Origin: Methanosarcina sp. 2.H.T.1A.6 | GTDB taxonomy: Archaea; Halobacteriota; Methanosarcinia; Methanosarcinales; Methanosarcinaceae | NCBI RefSeq assembly: GCF_000979455.1 | Contig: NZ_JJOY01000048.1 | Span: 155,937 to 219,936, forward strand | DNA length: 64,000 nt | Reading direction: 5' to 3' | Part shown: positions 18,752 through 27,417 of the stretch, piece after piece | Numbering within the stretch: the stretch's first letter is position 1 | Layout of the letters: each line of letters starts with the position of its first letter | The notes under the pieces: generated by a model | What the model saw: only the letters and a program-made list of their open reading frames with translations | The model's database searches: none | What the model was told of the DNA's origin: nothing | Made by a program: the position numbers and the translations under genes

Positions 18752-19594
18752 TTAAAGCTCGATCTCTATATCATAAACCTTTTCAGGATTTTCTTTATGA
18801 ATGGTCCAGAAAGGTTCTTCCCCATGCGTTTCAATTAGTTTTAGGGTCCTTTTCGGGATCGTCTTCGGGCCAAGTACCGCCCCCGGCCTGTCAGGGTCAT
18901 CAATATAATCAGTTTCCATCATAAAGCGAGTCCCTTCTTCAAGCGCCTGCTCGATTGCTCCTTTAACCGATATGACCCCTGGAAAAATCCCAAGTTCTTC
19001 ACACGTATTTACAAGGGGGGGAGAGTAATGTTTGACTACCCTGTACATTTTTATTCCGGTTTTTTTTGCCCTTTCTGCTATATCCTCAAGTTCGGGCTTT
19101 CCCACGCTTTCCGTATGGAGCTGGACTGCGCAGTCCTGTTCTTTTCCGAGAGAAAAGGCATGTTCCATTATCTCATTCGAGGCTGCCCATATCTCTGGGG
19201 GTACGGGATAGTGCGGGCGTCCTGATTTTATTCCAACCGCAAGACCTTTTTCCACATATCCGGCAGCAATCTCAAGGCCTTTTTTCATGGTTTCCGTAGC
19301 TTCTGATAGTTCCATATATTCCGTAAGCTTTGAGATCTCAGCAGGGTGGACCCCGAGAACCGGAAAAGCCCCAACCCCAATCTCGCGGATTTTTGATGCT
19401 ATTTCCACGGTTTCGTCAAAGACCGCAAGATAATCCTCAGGTTTCCTGACCGCAATTCCAAGGGACCAGCTGGGTTTGGCGACCAGGATTATATGCGTCC
19501 CTCCCGATCTCTGAAACTCTTTTACGGCTTCAAGCCCTCTGGCTCTTGGGTCTATATGCATATGGTTGTCGGTAATCGGAATTTTTGCAGGCAT
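18752..19594 (-). CDS. TatD-related metal-dependent hydrolase
   Basis: An amidohydrolase-type barrel: NHMHID near the N-terminus gives the HxH metal site, GVHPAEI near residue 80 and the later histidines (QLHTES, KHYS) follow, and METDYIDD near 220 supplies the terminal aspartate. This archaeal branch of 280 residues is distinct from bacterial TatD DNase but shares the metal site. Substrate unknown; a phosphodiesterase or nuclease activity is possible. It is a single gene. Confidence 0.82.
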   Translation of the reverse strand: MPAKIPITDNHMHIDPRARGLEAVKEFQRSGGTHIILVAKPSWSLGIAVRKPEDYLAVFDETVEIASKIREIGVGAFPVLGVHPAEISKLTEYMELSEATETMKKGLEIAAGYVEKGLAVGIKSGRPHYPVPPEIWAASNEIMEHAFSLGKEQDCAVQLHTESVGKPELEDIAERAKKTGIKMYRVVKHYSPPLVNTCEELGIFPGVISVKGAIEQALEEGTRFMMETDYIDDPDRPGAVLGPKTIPKRTLKLIETHGEEPFWTIHKENPEKVYDIEIEL

Positions 19595-20095
19595 GTTTAT
19601 TCCTCGAAAATGTCCTGAAAACTCTCTTCAAAACTCTCTTCAAACTCTCTATTCAGTAGCCTGAATTCTAAATCTCTGGAATTTTTATGAAGGGCTTTCT
19701 GGATTGTAATACTATAATCTGAATACTAATTGAGCTCTTTGTTGTTTCGTGCGAGTCTCATCATAAAAACCAATGAGGTCGTGAATTGAGAATCATCCCC
19801 TTCATAGAGAATGACGAAGAGTCACTAATATGTGCAGGCAACGGTTTAATTTGAACAGTGTACCTATCTTTGTAGGGCACGAGGACAGGATTATATTCTG
19901 TGGACCCGTATCTATTTTCCGGATGCATTATTCTATAATACTATTATATTATTACCCAAAAGTTGAAATATGAGCCTTACGTTGAGTACGCGGCGAGACT
20001 CAATTATTCTTTCCAAATTCTTCAAAAGTTTCCCCTTTTTAACTTTTCAATCGCTACGGTTCTTTTAACACGAACCTTATAGATCTGGTGATAAC
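19595..20095. promoter_or_regulatory. Divergent spacer between TatD-like gene and isocitrate dehydrogenase
   Basis: No gene seen. AT-rich TATA-like stretches such as TATAATACTATTATATTATTACC (19932-19954) probably drive the plus-strand gene. A small GGTTC/GAACC hairpin (20058-20076) sits just before its GGTGATAAC ribosome-binding site. The minus-strand promoter for the TatD-like gene should lie near 19620-19740, but I cannot pick one clear box. Confidence 0.45.
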
Positions 20096-21124
20096 ATGAC
20101 TAAAACCGCAGCAGTAATCAAAGGTGACGGGGTAGGCCCCGAACTTGTGGACGCAATGCTTAAAGTTGCAGAATCCGCTGGTACTGATATCGAATTCGTG
20201 ATGTGTGAGGCAGGAGCAGGCTGGTGGGAGCAGCATGGCGGCAATTCCCTTATCCCTGATGAGACCTGGCAGATCCTTGATAGCTCTGATGCCTGTTTCA
20301 AGGGTCCTACCACAACCCCCGGAGGAATCGGTTCTCCGAGAAGTGTGGCTGTATCCATCAGGAGAAAGTACGACCTCTATGCAAATGTCAGGCCAATAAA
20401 GACCTTCCCGAACTCAAGTGCACCTCTCGGGGATGTCGAGATGGTCTGTGTGCGTGAAGGAACGGAAGGACTTTACATCGGAGAGGAAATCCAGCTCACA
20501 GACGATGTTTCCATTGCAATCAGGAAGATTACCCGCACGGCATCCAGCAAGATTGCCCGGTATGCCTTTGAAGACGCTAAAAGGAGAGGTTACGACACTG
20601 TTGTGCCCATCCATAAAAGCAATATCCTGAAATTGACCTGCGGCTCTTTCTTAGAAGAAGTCGAAAAGGTTTCAAAGGACTACCCGAACATTGAGGTCTG
20701 GCCCTATCATATTGATAACATTGCCCAGCAGCTTATCAAGAACCCCCAGATCTTCAACAAAAAGGTCCTTCTTTCCACCAACCTCTTCATGGACGTTATC
20801 AGTGAAGAATGTTCAGCCCTTGTTGGCAGTATCGGGCTCATTTATTCTGCAAATATCGGGGACAATTTTGCAATGTTTGAACCGGCTCACGGCTCGGCCC
20901 CGAAGTATGCCGGCCAGGATAAAGTAAACCCTGTTGCAACCGTGCTTGCAGGAGCCTGGATGCTGGACTACCTTGGTGAAAAAGAGAAGTCTGAAGCCAT
21001 CTTCAAAGCCACTGAGCGTGTAATCTCCGAAGGCAAGTATGTGACATATGACCTTGGAGGCAGTGCAAAACTCAGTCAGATGACAGATGAGATCGCAAAA
21101 TACACAGCAGAAATCCTGAAATAA
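20096..21124 (+). CDS. icd: NAD(P)-dependent isocitrate dehydrogenase family enzyme
   Basis: A beta-decarboxylating dehydrogenase of 342 residues: AAVIKGDGVGPELVDAML at the start, SVAVSIRRKYDLYANVRPIKTFP near residue 82 (substrate arginines), VCVREGTEGLYIGEE near 117, and FEPAHGSAPKYAGQDKVNPVATVLAGAWML near 255 for the cofactor site. The short NAD-type IDH, isopropylmalate and homoisocitrate dehydrogenases look alike. Its position tail-to-tail with a Re-type citrate synthase makes isocitrate the best substrate, giving 2-oxoglutarate for glutamate synthesis. No aconitase is present in the window. Confidence 0.8.
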   Translation: MTKTAAVIKGDGVGPELVDAMLKVAESAGTDIEFVMCEAGAGWWEQHGGNSLIPDETWQILDSSDACFKGPTTTPGGIGSPRSVAVSIRRKYDLYANVRPIKTFPNSSAPLGDVEMVCVREGTEGLYIGEEIQLTDDVSIAIRKITRTASSKIARYAFEDAKRRGYDTVVPIHKSNILKLTCGSFLEEVEKVSKDYPNIEVWPYHIDNIAQQLIKNPQIFNKKVLLSTNLFMDVISEECSALVGSIGLIYSANIGDNFAMFEPAHGSAPKYAGQDKVNPVATVLAGAWMLDYLGEKEKSEAIFKATERVISEGKYVTYDLGGSAKLSQMTDEIAKYTAEILK

Positions 21125-21386
21125 GGATTTTGAGCATCTGAAAAATGAGAATCTGAATGCAACCTAAGCAAAGTAAATGATGAAGACTGATATAAGGTTT
21201 TATAAAACTGATCTCAGATCTGAAGAACCTTATACCACTTTATCTAATTCTCTTTCTGATTCTTTTTCTGATTCTTTTTCTGATTCTTTTTCGTTTGCTT
21301 TCTTCTTTTTGTCTTTTATTGATTCTTTGTCCTTCGGTTTCTGATTTTTCTCTGTTATCCCGTATATTCTGTTTTCTTTCGCGACT
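21125..21386. terminator. T-rich tandem terminator between convergent genes
   Basis: Four near-identical GATTCTTTTTCT units (about 21249-21293) followed by TTTCTTCTTTTTG form a strong plus-strand T-rich terminator after the icd gene. The space also ends the minus-strand citrate synthase gene's neighbour side. No gene seen. Confidence 0.55.
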
Positions 21387-22709
21387 TTAATCCTTTTCTT
21401 CTTCCGGTTCCTGGATCTTTCCTTTGCTTTTTAATTTTCCTCCGCCTATATGTGCAGGGTCACAGATTGGCTGGTAGAGGAAGTATTTCTCAACGTAAGC
21501 AAGGAGTTCTTCATCTGAGATACAGGAGACCCTTTCTTCTTTATCGTAGAGCTTCTGGATTTCGGTCTGGATCTTAAGCAGTCTCCTGTCATCTTTTTCG
21601 ACTATGGTTTCGACATCAAGGAGGTTGTTTAAAGTTTCCTGGATCTTGTGACGTATTACCTCAAGGCCCGAAGAGTCGCCTATGAGGAGAAGCCTGGTGC
21701 CTCCTACCAGTTCAGGGGGGTAGGGTTCATAGTTGAAGGGATTTTTCAGGACCCCCGCGGCATGGATTCCTGATTCGTGGGCAAATATATTTTTTCCGAC
21801 AACAGCTTTATTTCTCGGGACTCTGAGACCCAGCTCTTTTTCCATAAACTTTGCAAAACGAGTAACGGGCTCAAGATTATATTTGTCAAAACCTTCAACT
21901 CTGTCTGCCAGGAAGAGCAGGATTTTTTCCATTTCGCTGTTTCCTGCACGTTCTCCTATGCCAAGGAAGGTTACACTTGTCCAGTTGGCCCCATGCCAGA
22001 AACCTGTAATTGAACTTGCTGCCCCGAATCCGTAATCGTCGTGAATATGAGTTTCTATATTCTTGACCCCAATTTCTTTTTTGAGGTGCTGGATAATTTT
22101 CGGAATTCCGTAAGGTTCATCAATATTCATGAATGGCATCCCGTATCCAACGGTATCGCAAACTCTTATTATGCAGTTAGGATCGATCTCCATAATCCTT
22201 TTTACCAGGGGGAAAACAAAGCCATAGTTGTCAGCTCTAGTCATATCTTCCAGATGAGCCCTTGTACGAAGCCCATGATCCACTGCATACTGAAGGGCGT
22301 CAAGATACTTCTCTTCAGCCTCCTCCCTGCCTGAAAGCCTCATCTTTGAATGAATATGCGTATCCGAGACAGACATCAAAATCCCGGTCTCTTCAAGCCC
22401 ATCTACTTCCAGAATTTTGTCAATATCAGCTCTTGAAGCTCTTGCCCACCCTGTGATTTCAGGGCACTCATATCCCCTGTCGAACATAAGTTCAACAGCA
22501 TCTCTGTCTCTTTTATTGAATACAAAGGCTTCAAGTTTCTCAATCCCTATCTCGTGCAGGTATTCATAGATTTGAACTTTGTGTTCTCTGCTTAAGACTA
22601 TTCCCGGCATCTGGGAACCGTCGCGAATAGTGCTGTCACTTATGAATATCTCGTTTCCATAAGGCAGCTTTAGTTTGGGCAGATCTTCATATGATTCGTA
22701 AATTTTCAT
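21387..22709 (-). CDS. Re-type citrate synthase (DRE-TIM / homocitrate synthase-like)
   Basis: The start EIFISDSTIRDGSQMPGIVLSREHKVQIYEYLHEIGIEKLE is, as I recall it, nearly that of the Re-citrate synthase of Clostridium kluyveri, rather than of homocitrate or isopropylmalate synthases (which have LRDGEQ). The enzyme condenses acetyl-CoA with oxaloacetate with Re stereochemistry and is anaerobe-specific. Metal ligands are D and R of STIRDG and the HIHDDYG histidines near residue 210. The C-terminal part is of the long isopropylmalate-synthase-like type. It runs towards the IDH gene, fitting a horseshoe TCA pathway. The last ten residues are highly acidic. Confidence 0.85.
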   Translation of the reverse strand: MKIYESYEDLPKLKLPYGNEIFISDSTIRDGSQMPGIVLSREHKVQIYEYLHEIGIEKLEAFVFNKRDRDAVELMFDRGYECPEITGWARASRADIDKILEVDGLEETGILMSVSDTHIHSKMRLSGREEAEEKYLDALQYAVDHGLRTRAHLEDMTRADNYGFVFPLVKRIMEIDPNCIIRVCDTVGYGMPFMNIDEPYGIPKIIQHLKKEIGVKNIETHIHDDYGFGAASSITGFWHGANWTSVTFLGIGERAGNSEMEKILLFLADRVEGFDKYNLEPVTRFAKFMEKELGLRVPRNKAVVGKNIFAHESGIHAAGVLKNPFNYEPYPPELVGGTRLLLIGDSSGLEVIRHKIQETLNNLLDVETIVEKDDRRLLKIQTEIQKLYDKEERVSCISDEELLAYVEKYFLYQPICDPAHIGGGKLKSKGKIQEPEEEKD

Positions 22710-23394
22710 CTATTATCCTCCTTTTCTTCAGGCGGCAGGGCCCTGCATCGAGAGAGCGGGCTTACACTGCTAGGGTTTTCCTGTCAAAAAGATACTGTTA
22801 TGTATACAGATTAAAAAATTAGATATTAAACCGAAGACGTTCCGCTTCTTGTTTGAAAAACATTTCTTTCGGGGAATATCTATCGTTTTTTTCTTAAAAG
22901 GGCGTTTTAACTTTTCCTAAAAGAGGCACTTTATCAGGAGTACCGGAAACTTAACTATCATGTGTTGTTATAGTTAAAATCTCTTTCTTTCAAAGTTACT
23001 ACATGTATTCTGAAATTTATTCAATAATAATATTTTGGACGTTCCCTACATTGCAGGACATTTTCATTCTCTCACTTCTTTTCAAAACCATTTTCCCACA
23101 TTCTTTGAAGAATTCCTGCTTAAAAGATTCACTAAATTTTCGAAGAATTCCTGTTTTAAGTTTTGACGAATCCCTTTTAAGTTTTGGCGAATCCCTTTCA
23201 AGTTTTGAAGAAGCCTGTTTAAGGTCAGTCTCACTACATATCCTAACTTTTCTATATGTTTTCTCTCGGTTCTTTTGGGGCTCCATTAAAGTTTACTTTC
23301 CTTTACTGCCCTTCTTGTCGATAATAAGGTATATCTACAGCAAGTTATATTTATAATCGGGTAAATCTGAAACATCTAATTTATGAAAGTCTCT

Positions 23395-23414
23395 CCATAT
23401 GCATCTGCATATGG
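23395..23414. promoter_or_regulatory. Perfect 9-bp inverted repeat CCATATGCA-TC-TGCATATGG
   Basis: The two 9-base arms are separated by two bases, the shape of a dimeric repressor site. It lies just before the duplicated promoter segment of the cobalamin operon. The regulator is not known; no matching regulator gene is next to it. Confidence 0.6.
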
Positions 23415-23426
23415 TTTGCACCTGAT

Positions 23427-23543
23427 AAAATAGTATATTGAAGGCTCGAACTATCACATCAAGATTTAATATAATTTTCAAATTAAAATAGTATATTGAA
23501 GGCTCGAACTATCACATCAAGATTTAATATAATTTTCAAATTA
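23427..23543. repeat. Perfect 58-bp tandem duplication upstream of cbiT
   Basis: The 58-base unit (AAAATAGTATATTGAAGGCTC... to ...TTTTCAAATT) occurs twice with no mismatch that I can see, period 58. Each copy has a TATA-like AATAGTATATTG and TTTAATATAATTT, so the copy number of promoter elements ahead of the cobalamin genes is doubled. Confidence 0.92.
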
Positions 23544-23602
23544 TATCGCCATATATTTAATTCATATTCAATATATTTGCTTTACTTTTCCCGAGGTAGA
23601 AC

Positions 23603-24157
23603 ATGTCCGAAATAGTAAGTGTTAGCGGCGGTCCGACTAAACCGGAAATAATTGCAGTTTCCCTTTCCAAACTCGGACTGCAGGATGGGGATCGGTTTGC
23701 AGATGTAGGCTGTGGTACGGGTTCGGTCTCTATTGAAGCAGCCCGGATTACCCGGAACCTGACGATCTATGCAATCGATGCACGTAAAGAAGCTCTCTTT
23801 GCTACGGAAGCGAACTTCAAGAATTTCAAGATCGAAAATGCCAGGATCTTTGCCGGCGAAGCTTCGGATCTCCTTGGCTCTGAGGGGTCTATCGATTCAA
23901 TTGACTGCGCTTTTGTTGGTGGAACTAAAAACATTGACACCGTACTTGAGAAGCTTGTTGAAAAAAAAGCCCGCAGCATTGTGGTAAACGCCGTCCGCAT
24001 TGAAACCGTTGTCAGAACGATCGAGGCTATGAAGAGACTGGGAATTTTTGATGAGGTAGTCCACGTTGCCGTCTCGAGAAGTGCCCCGATTGCCGGAGAG
24101 ACTATGTTCAAACCCGAAAACCCGGTATACATAGTTGTCGGAAAAAAGCAAGCTTGA
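23603..24157 (+). CDS. cbiT: Cobalt-precorrin-6B C15-methyltransferase (decarboxylating) CbiT
   Basis: First gene of the anaerobic corrin operon. SAM-binding motif FADVGCGTGSVSIEAAR near residue 35 with PTKPEIIAVSLSKL before it is the CbiT signature; 184 residues is the normal length. The enzyme methylates C15 and removes the acetate carboxyl at C12. The ATG follows GAGGTAGAAC. The next gene begins 79 bases downstream. Confidence 0.94.
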   Translation: MSEIVSVSGGPTKPEIIAVSLSKLGLQDGDRFADVGCGTGSVSIEAARITRNLTIYAIDARKEALFATEANFKNFKIENARIFAGEASDLLGSEGSIDSIDCAFVGGTKNIDTVLEKLVEKKARSIVVNAVRIETVVRTIEAMKRLGIFDEVVHVAVSRSAPIAGETMFKPENPVYIVVGKKQA

Positions 24158-24236
24158 AAATTATCCTTTAATTCCCCATCAGTTTAATGAAATCACGTTT
24201 TACATTTACCTATTAAAAAAACTATGGAGCTATAAT

Positions 24237-24845
24237 ATGTTAATAGGAGTAGGACTTGGTCCCGGAGACCCTGAGCTTCTGACCCTGAAAGCAGTGGATG
24301 TTTTGAAAAACAGCGATAAGGTATATGTTCCAGGACGCCTGGCAAAAGACCTTGTAGCCCCTTATGCGGATGCCGAAATCCTTGAGTTTCCCATGATAAG
24401 GGATATCGAAGTCCTGAACGCCCTCTGGAAAGAAAATGCAGATCGGGTAGCAGAAGAGTCAAGAAAAGGGACAGTGGCTTTCGGGCTTATAGGTGACCCT
24501 AACTTTTTCTCTACTTTCACCCACCTGAAAAAGGTCATGAGCAGGCATTACCCGGATGTTGAGACTGCAACAGTTCCGGGAATAAGTTCAATCACGTCTT
24601 TTGCTGCAAGAACTGACGTGGCAGTTGAGAGTTCCTTTGAAGTAAGTGACGGCTCTGAAATCGGATATAAGATCCACCTTAAAGCCACACAGCCGAGAAA
24701 GATTATGGAACAACTCGAAACTGAAGGATACAGGGAGTTTATTTTTGCAGAGAGGCTCTTTTCGGATAATGAACTGATTATCAGTAAGAAAGATGATATC
24801 CCGGAAAAAGGGAACTATTTCAGTATCATTTACGGAAAGAAATGA
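24237..24845 (+). CDS. cbiL: Cobalt-precorrin-2 C20-methyltransferase CbiL
   Basis: A tetrapyrrole methylase: [21 protein letters not shown] at the N-terminus, [13 protein letters not shown] near residue 83 and [16 protein letters not shown] near 115. It adds the C20 methyl group that is later lost on ring contraction. I start it at the ATG 24237, seven bases after GGAG; the open frame extends 34 codons upstream but that part does not look like the family. 203 residues is slightly short but complete. Confidence 0.92.
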   Translation: MLIGVGLGPGDPELLTLKAVDVLKNSDKVYVPGRLAKDLVAPYADAEILEFPMIRDIEVLNALWKENADRVAEESRKGTVAFGLIGDPNFFSTFTHLKKVMSRHYPDVETATVPGISSITSFAARTDVAVESSFEVSDGSEIGYKIHLKATQPRKIMEQLETEGYREFIFAERLFSDNELIISKKDDIPEKGNYFSIIYGKK

Positions 24846-24868
24846 ATCCACTCAAATGAAATTTTTAA

Positions 24869-24930
24869 TGATCGTTATACAACTTTGAGTATCGGTATAC
24901 GAGTTTGAATTTCAGCATATAATTTTGAAC
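24869..24930 (+). repeat. Three degenerate 21-bp repeats before cbiF
   Basis: CGTTATACAACTTTGAGTAT, CGGTATACGAGTTTGAATTT and AGCATATAATTTTGAAC follow one another in the 115-base space between cbiL and cbiF. Their meaning is unknown; they contain TATA-like steps that could act as an internal promoter. Confidence 0.5.
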
Positions 24931-24960
24931 CAGTTACAGAAAAGCAAAGGGAATGGTCAG

Positions 24961-25689
24961 ATGGAAAGAAAAGTATATTTTGTAGGGGCAGGCCCTGGAA
25001 ACCCCAAACTGATTACCGTATTGGGGCGTGAGATGCTTGAAAAAGCGGACCTTGTTATATACGCGGGCTCCCTGGTAAACCCCGAAGTCCTTAACTACAC
25101 GAAGGGAGAGAAAGTAGATAGTTACGGGCTTACCCTTGATGAAACCACGAAACTAATTGCCGATGCTGTGGATGCAGGAAAGTTCGTGGTACGCCTTCAC
25201 AGTGGAGACCCCTCTCTTTACGGGTCTGTTATAGAACAGATGGAAGAGTTGAGAAAATACGATATAGGAGTCGAAAGGGTGGCAGGCGTCTCGTCTGTCT
25301 TTGCAAGCTCAGCCGCTCTGGGCACCCAGCTTACTCTCAACGGTGTTTCAGATACTCTTATCATCACCCGCCCTGCAGGAAAAACCCTGGAAAAAGACCT
25401 TATTCCCGAGCTTTCTGCCTATAATACCACCATGGCAATTTTCCTTGGCACTCAGAAGATCAGGGAAATTATGGAAAAAGTCCGCTGCCCTAAAGATACG
25501 CCTGTTGCAGTTGTCTTCCATGCGTCCTGGGAAGATGAAGAAGTCATCACAGGGACAGTTGAAGATATTGCTGATAAGGTAAAAGATGCAGGGATCAAGC
25601 GCTCGGCAATGATAATCATCGGTGGGGTTGTTGACCCTAAAAACTACAGGAGGTCCTACCTATACGGAGTGGCCCAAGAACCGTTGTAA
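24961..25689 (+). CDS. cbiF: Cobalt-precorrin-4 C11-methyltransferase CbiF
   Basis: [41 protein letters not shown] is the typical opening of CbiF/Cob[17 protein letters not shown] near residue 80 and [18 protein letters not shown] near 108 complete the methylase fold. It methylates C11 of cobalt-precorrin-4. The ATG at 24961 gives the family N-terminus; a TTG 36 bases upstream is less likely. A strong AGGAGGT site lies inside its last codons and seems to serve the overlapping cbiG. Confidence 0.94.
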   Translation: MERKVYFVGAGPGNPKLITVLGREMLEKADLVIYAGSLVNPEVLNYTKGEKVDSYGLTLDETTKLIADAVDAGKFVVRLHSGDPSLYGSVIEQMEELRKYDIGVERVAGVSSVFASSAALGTQLTLNGVSDTLIITRPAGKTLEKDLIPELSAYNTTMAIFLGTQKIREIMEKVRCPKDTPVAVVFHASWEDEEVITGTVEDIADKVKDAGIKRSAMIIIGGVVDPKNYRRSYLYGVAQEPL

Positions 25690-26228
25690 TTACCTTTGAA
25701 AGGAACAGGGAAATTGCATCACGGATAGCAGAGCATCTTGAAGCCGACCTTCTTCCCTATGAAAAAGGGGTGTTCAGGAAAGCCTTTGAAAACTACGGGG
25801 CAATCGTTGCAGTCTTTGCTACAGGCATTGTAGTAAGGGATATTGCCCCTCTTCTCGATAATAAGTGGTCAGACCCCGCAGTGGTCGTTGTGGACTCAAA
25901 CCTGAATTTCGCAATTCCCCTCCTTGGTGGGCATCACGGGGCAAACGAGATTTCCCGGAAGATTGCGGAATTGGGTGCGGTTCCTGTGCTCACCACAGCT
26001 ACTGAGGTTCACGGTAAACCCTCTGTTGAGGGAATTGCTGATAGGTTTGGCTGTGAGATCTTCAATAAAGAGTCCACAATCGCTGTAAACTGTGCACTCC
26101 TTGACCAGCAGGTAGAGGTTCTTGAGGTTAAGGGGCCCAGGATTGTTATTGTGGACGAGGATGTTTCCGTGCTTGTGAGAAAAAAACAAGCTGCTGAAGT
26201 TAAGGGTGAAAGTGCCGGAAACAACTAA
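25662..26228 (+). CDS. cbiG: Cobalt-precorrin-5A hydrolase CbiG (N-terminal and central domains), probable non-AUG start
   Basis: CbiG opens the delta-lactone of cobalt-precorrin-5A and releases acetaldehyde. [11 protein letters not shown] and [28 protein letters not shown] are CbiG blocks. The usual N-terminal strand ([31 protein letters not shown]) is encoded upstream of the first GTG (25770), between an in-frame stop at 25638 and that GTG, where there is no ATG, GTG or TTG. AUA at 25662 lies six bases after a perfect GGAGGT (25650-25655) and is the best candidate start; AUU at 25689 is another. The frame overlaps cbiF by 28 bases. The C-terminal CbiG domain is a separate gene downstream. 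Confidence 0.82.
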   Translation: MRSGPRTVVITFERNREIASRIAEHLEADLLPYEKGVFRKAFENYGAIVAVFATGIVVRDIAPLLDNKWSDPAVVVVDSNLNFAIPLLGGHHGANEISRKIAELGAVPVLTTATEVHGKPSVEGIADRFGCEIFNKESTIAVNCALLDQQVEVLEVKGPRIVIVDEDVSVLVRKKQAAEVKGESAGNN

Positions 26229-26276
26229 CAATTTACGCTAATAGCTGACTAAATTACGAAACTGCCTGAAAAAGCA

Positions 26277-26648
26277 GTGGATAAAAGATTACTGATGATT
26301 ATCGGAATTGGAACCCGCAGGGGCATAACAAAAGAAGAAGTCATTGACGCCGTAAAACAGGCGCTTGATGAATGCGGCCTGAGTCTCAAAGAGATCACGG
26401 GCTTTGCCTCTGCGAAACTTAAAGAAAATGAACAGGGGCTGCTGGAAGCAGGAGAACTGCTTGGCATTCCGGTTAAGTTTTTGCCGGACGAAGTGCTGAA
26501 CAGCTACAACCCCCCTTCCTCATCCCAGGCTTCGCGCTTTGGGTTAAAAGGGGTTGCAGAGCCTGCAGCTCTTGCTCTCTCGGAAAAACACGAATTGATT
26601 TTCAGGAAGAAAGTCTATGGCAGAGTCACAATCGCAATCGCAAGATAA
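26277..26648 (+). CDS. CbiG C-terminal domain / CobE-like protein
   Basis: MIIGIGTRRGITKEEVIDAVKQAL, ITGFASAKLKENEQGLLEAGELLGIPVKFLPDEVLNSY and SEKHELIFRKKVYGRVTIAIAR match the domain that forms the C-terminus of most CbiG proteins and the whole of CobE. So this operon carries CbiG as two polypeptides. The GTG at 26277 has only a weak ribosome-binding site; the ATG at 26295 is an alternative. It overlaps the start of cbiH by 32 bases. Confidence 0.88.
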   Translation: MDKRLLMIIGIGTRRGITKEEVIDAVKQALDECGLSLKEITGFASAKLKENEQGLLEAGELLGIPVKFLPDEVLNSYNPPSSSQASRFGLKGVAEPAALALSEKHELIFRKKVYGRVTIAIAR

Positions 26649-27417
26649 GGCATCCGGCGGAAAACTCTACGTTGTAGGGATCGGACCGGGCTCCGTGGAA
26701 CAGCTGACCCTCAAAGCCCGTGATGTAATCCTCAATGCTGATTATATTCTCGGGAACAGTACCTACCTGGACCAGATGGAAAGCCTTCTTGGCACCCAGG
26801 AAGTAATCCGAAGTTTCATGGGAAAAGAGGTTGAAAGAGCCCGAAAAGCCGTGGAACTTGCAAAAACCGCAAACGTGGTCATGCTCAGCGGGGGCGACAC
26901 CAACGTCTACGGCATGGCAGGCATCGTGCTGGAGGTCGCTGAACATGAGAACCTTGATGTGGACATCGAAATCCTGCCCGGGGTCACAGCAATCCTTGCC
27001 GGGGCAAGCATTCTCGGTGCACCCGTGGTGACGGACTTTGCAGTGATCAGTTTAAGCGATCTTTTAACTCCCTGGGAAGTCATCGAAAAGCGGCTTCATA
27101 TGGCTGCAGACGCTGATTTCGTGATAGGGCTCTACAACCCAAAGAGCCGCAAGAGACAGTCCAACTTTGCAAGGGCAATCGAAATCATCCGCAAGTACAA
27201 GGCCGATTCCGTGCCTGTGGGGCTTGTCAAGAACGCCATGAGAGGCGAAGGGGAGGACCAGATCGTGACAACCCTCGGGGAAGTCATGGAGTCTGAGGAC
27301 TGGGTGGATATGAGCACAGTCATTCTCGTAGGCAACGGGGATTCCCGGACCTGGAAGTCTCCGAAAAAGGATATCATCATAACACCCAGGGGGTATCATA
27401 AGAAATATGACTACTGA
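26617..27417 (+). CDS. cbiH: Cobalt-precorrin-3B C17-methyltransferase CbiH
   Basis: LYVVGIGPGSVEQLTLKARDVILNADYILGNSTYLDQM, MLSGGDTNVYGMAGIVLEVAE and ILPGVTAILAGASILGAPVVTDFAVISLSDLLTPWEVIEKRL are diagnostic of CbiH/CobJ. The enzyme methylates C17 and contracts the ring. The ATG follows AGGAAGAAAG within the end of the CobE-like gene. 266 residues is the normal length; the N-terminal 15 residues are Ser/Gln-rich and variable. Confidence 0.94.
   Translation: MAESQSQSQDKASGGKLYVVGIGPGSVEQLTLKARDVILNADYILGNSTYLDQMESLLGTQEVIRSFMGKEVERARKAVELAKTANVVMLSGGDTNVYGMAGIVLEVAEHENLDVDIEILPGVTAILAGASILGAPVVTDFAVISLSDLLTPWEVIEKRLHMAADADFVIGLYNPKSRKRQSNFARAIEIIRKYKADSVPVGLVKNAMRGEGEDQIVTTLGEVMESEDWVDMSTVILVGNGDSRTWKSPKKDIIITPRGYHKKYDY

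Larger units (their letters stand above)
22710..23602. promoter_or_regulatory. Long spacer upstream of the cobalamin operon
   Basis: About 0.9 kb without a supported gene. 23100-23230 contains degenerate repeats of TTTTAAGTTTTGACGAATCC (three to four copies), which create the weak open frame 23003-23356. Next come an 18-base inverted repeat at 23395-23414 and a perfect 58-base tandem duplication at 23427-23543, then TATA-rich sequence and the GAGGT ribosome-binding site of cbiT. Confidence 0.6.

Noticed and set aside
23003..23356. 117-residue open frame upstream of the cobalamin operon
   Set aside because: It arises from repeated TTTTAAGTTTTGACGAATCC-type units, has no clear ribosome-binding site and an unlikely composition (many Phe and Ser), so I treat it as chance.
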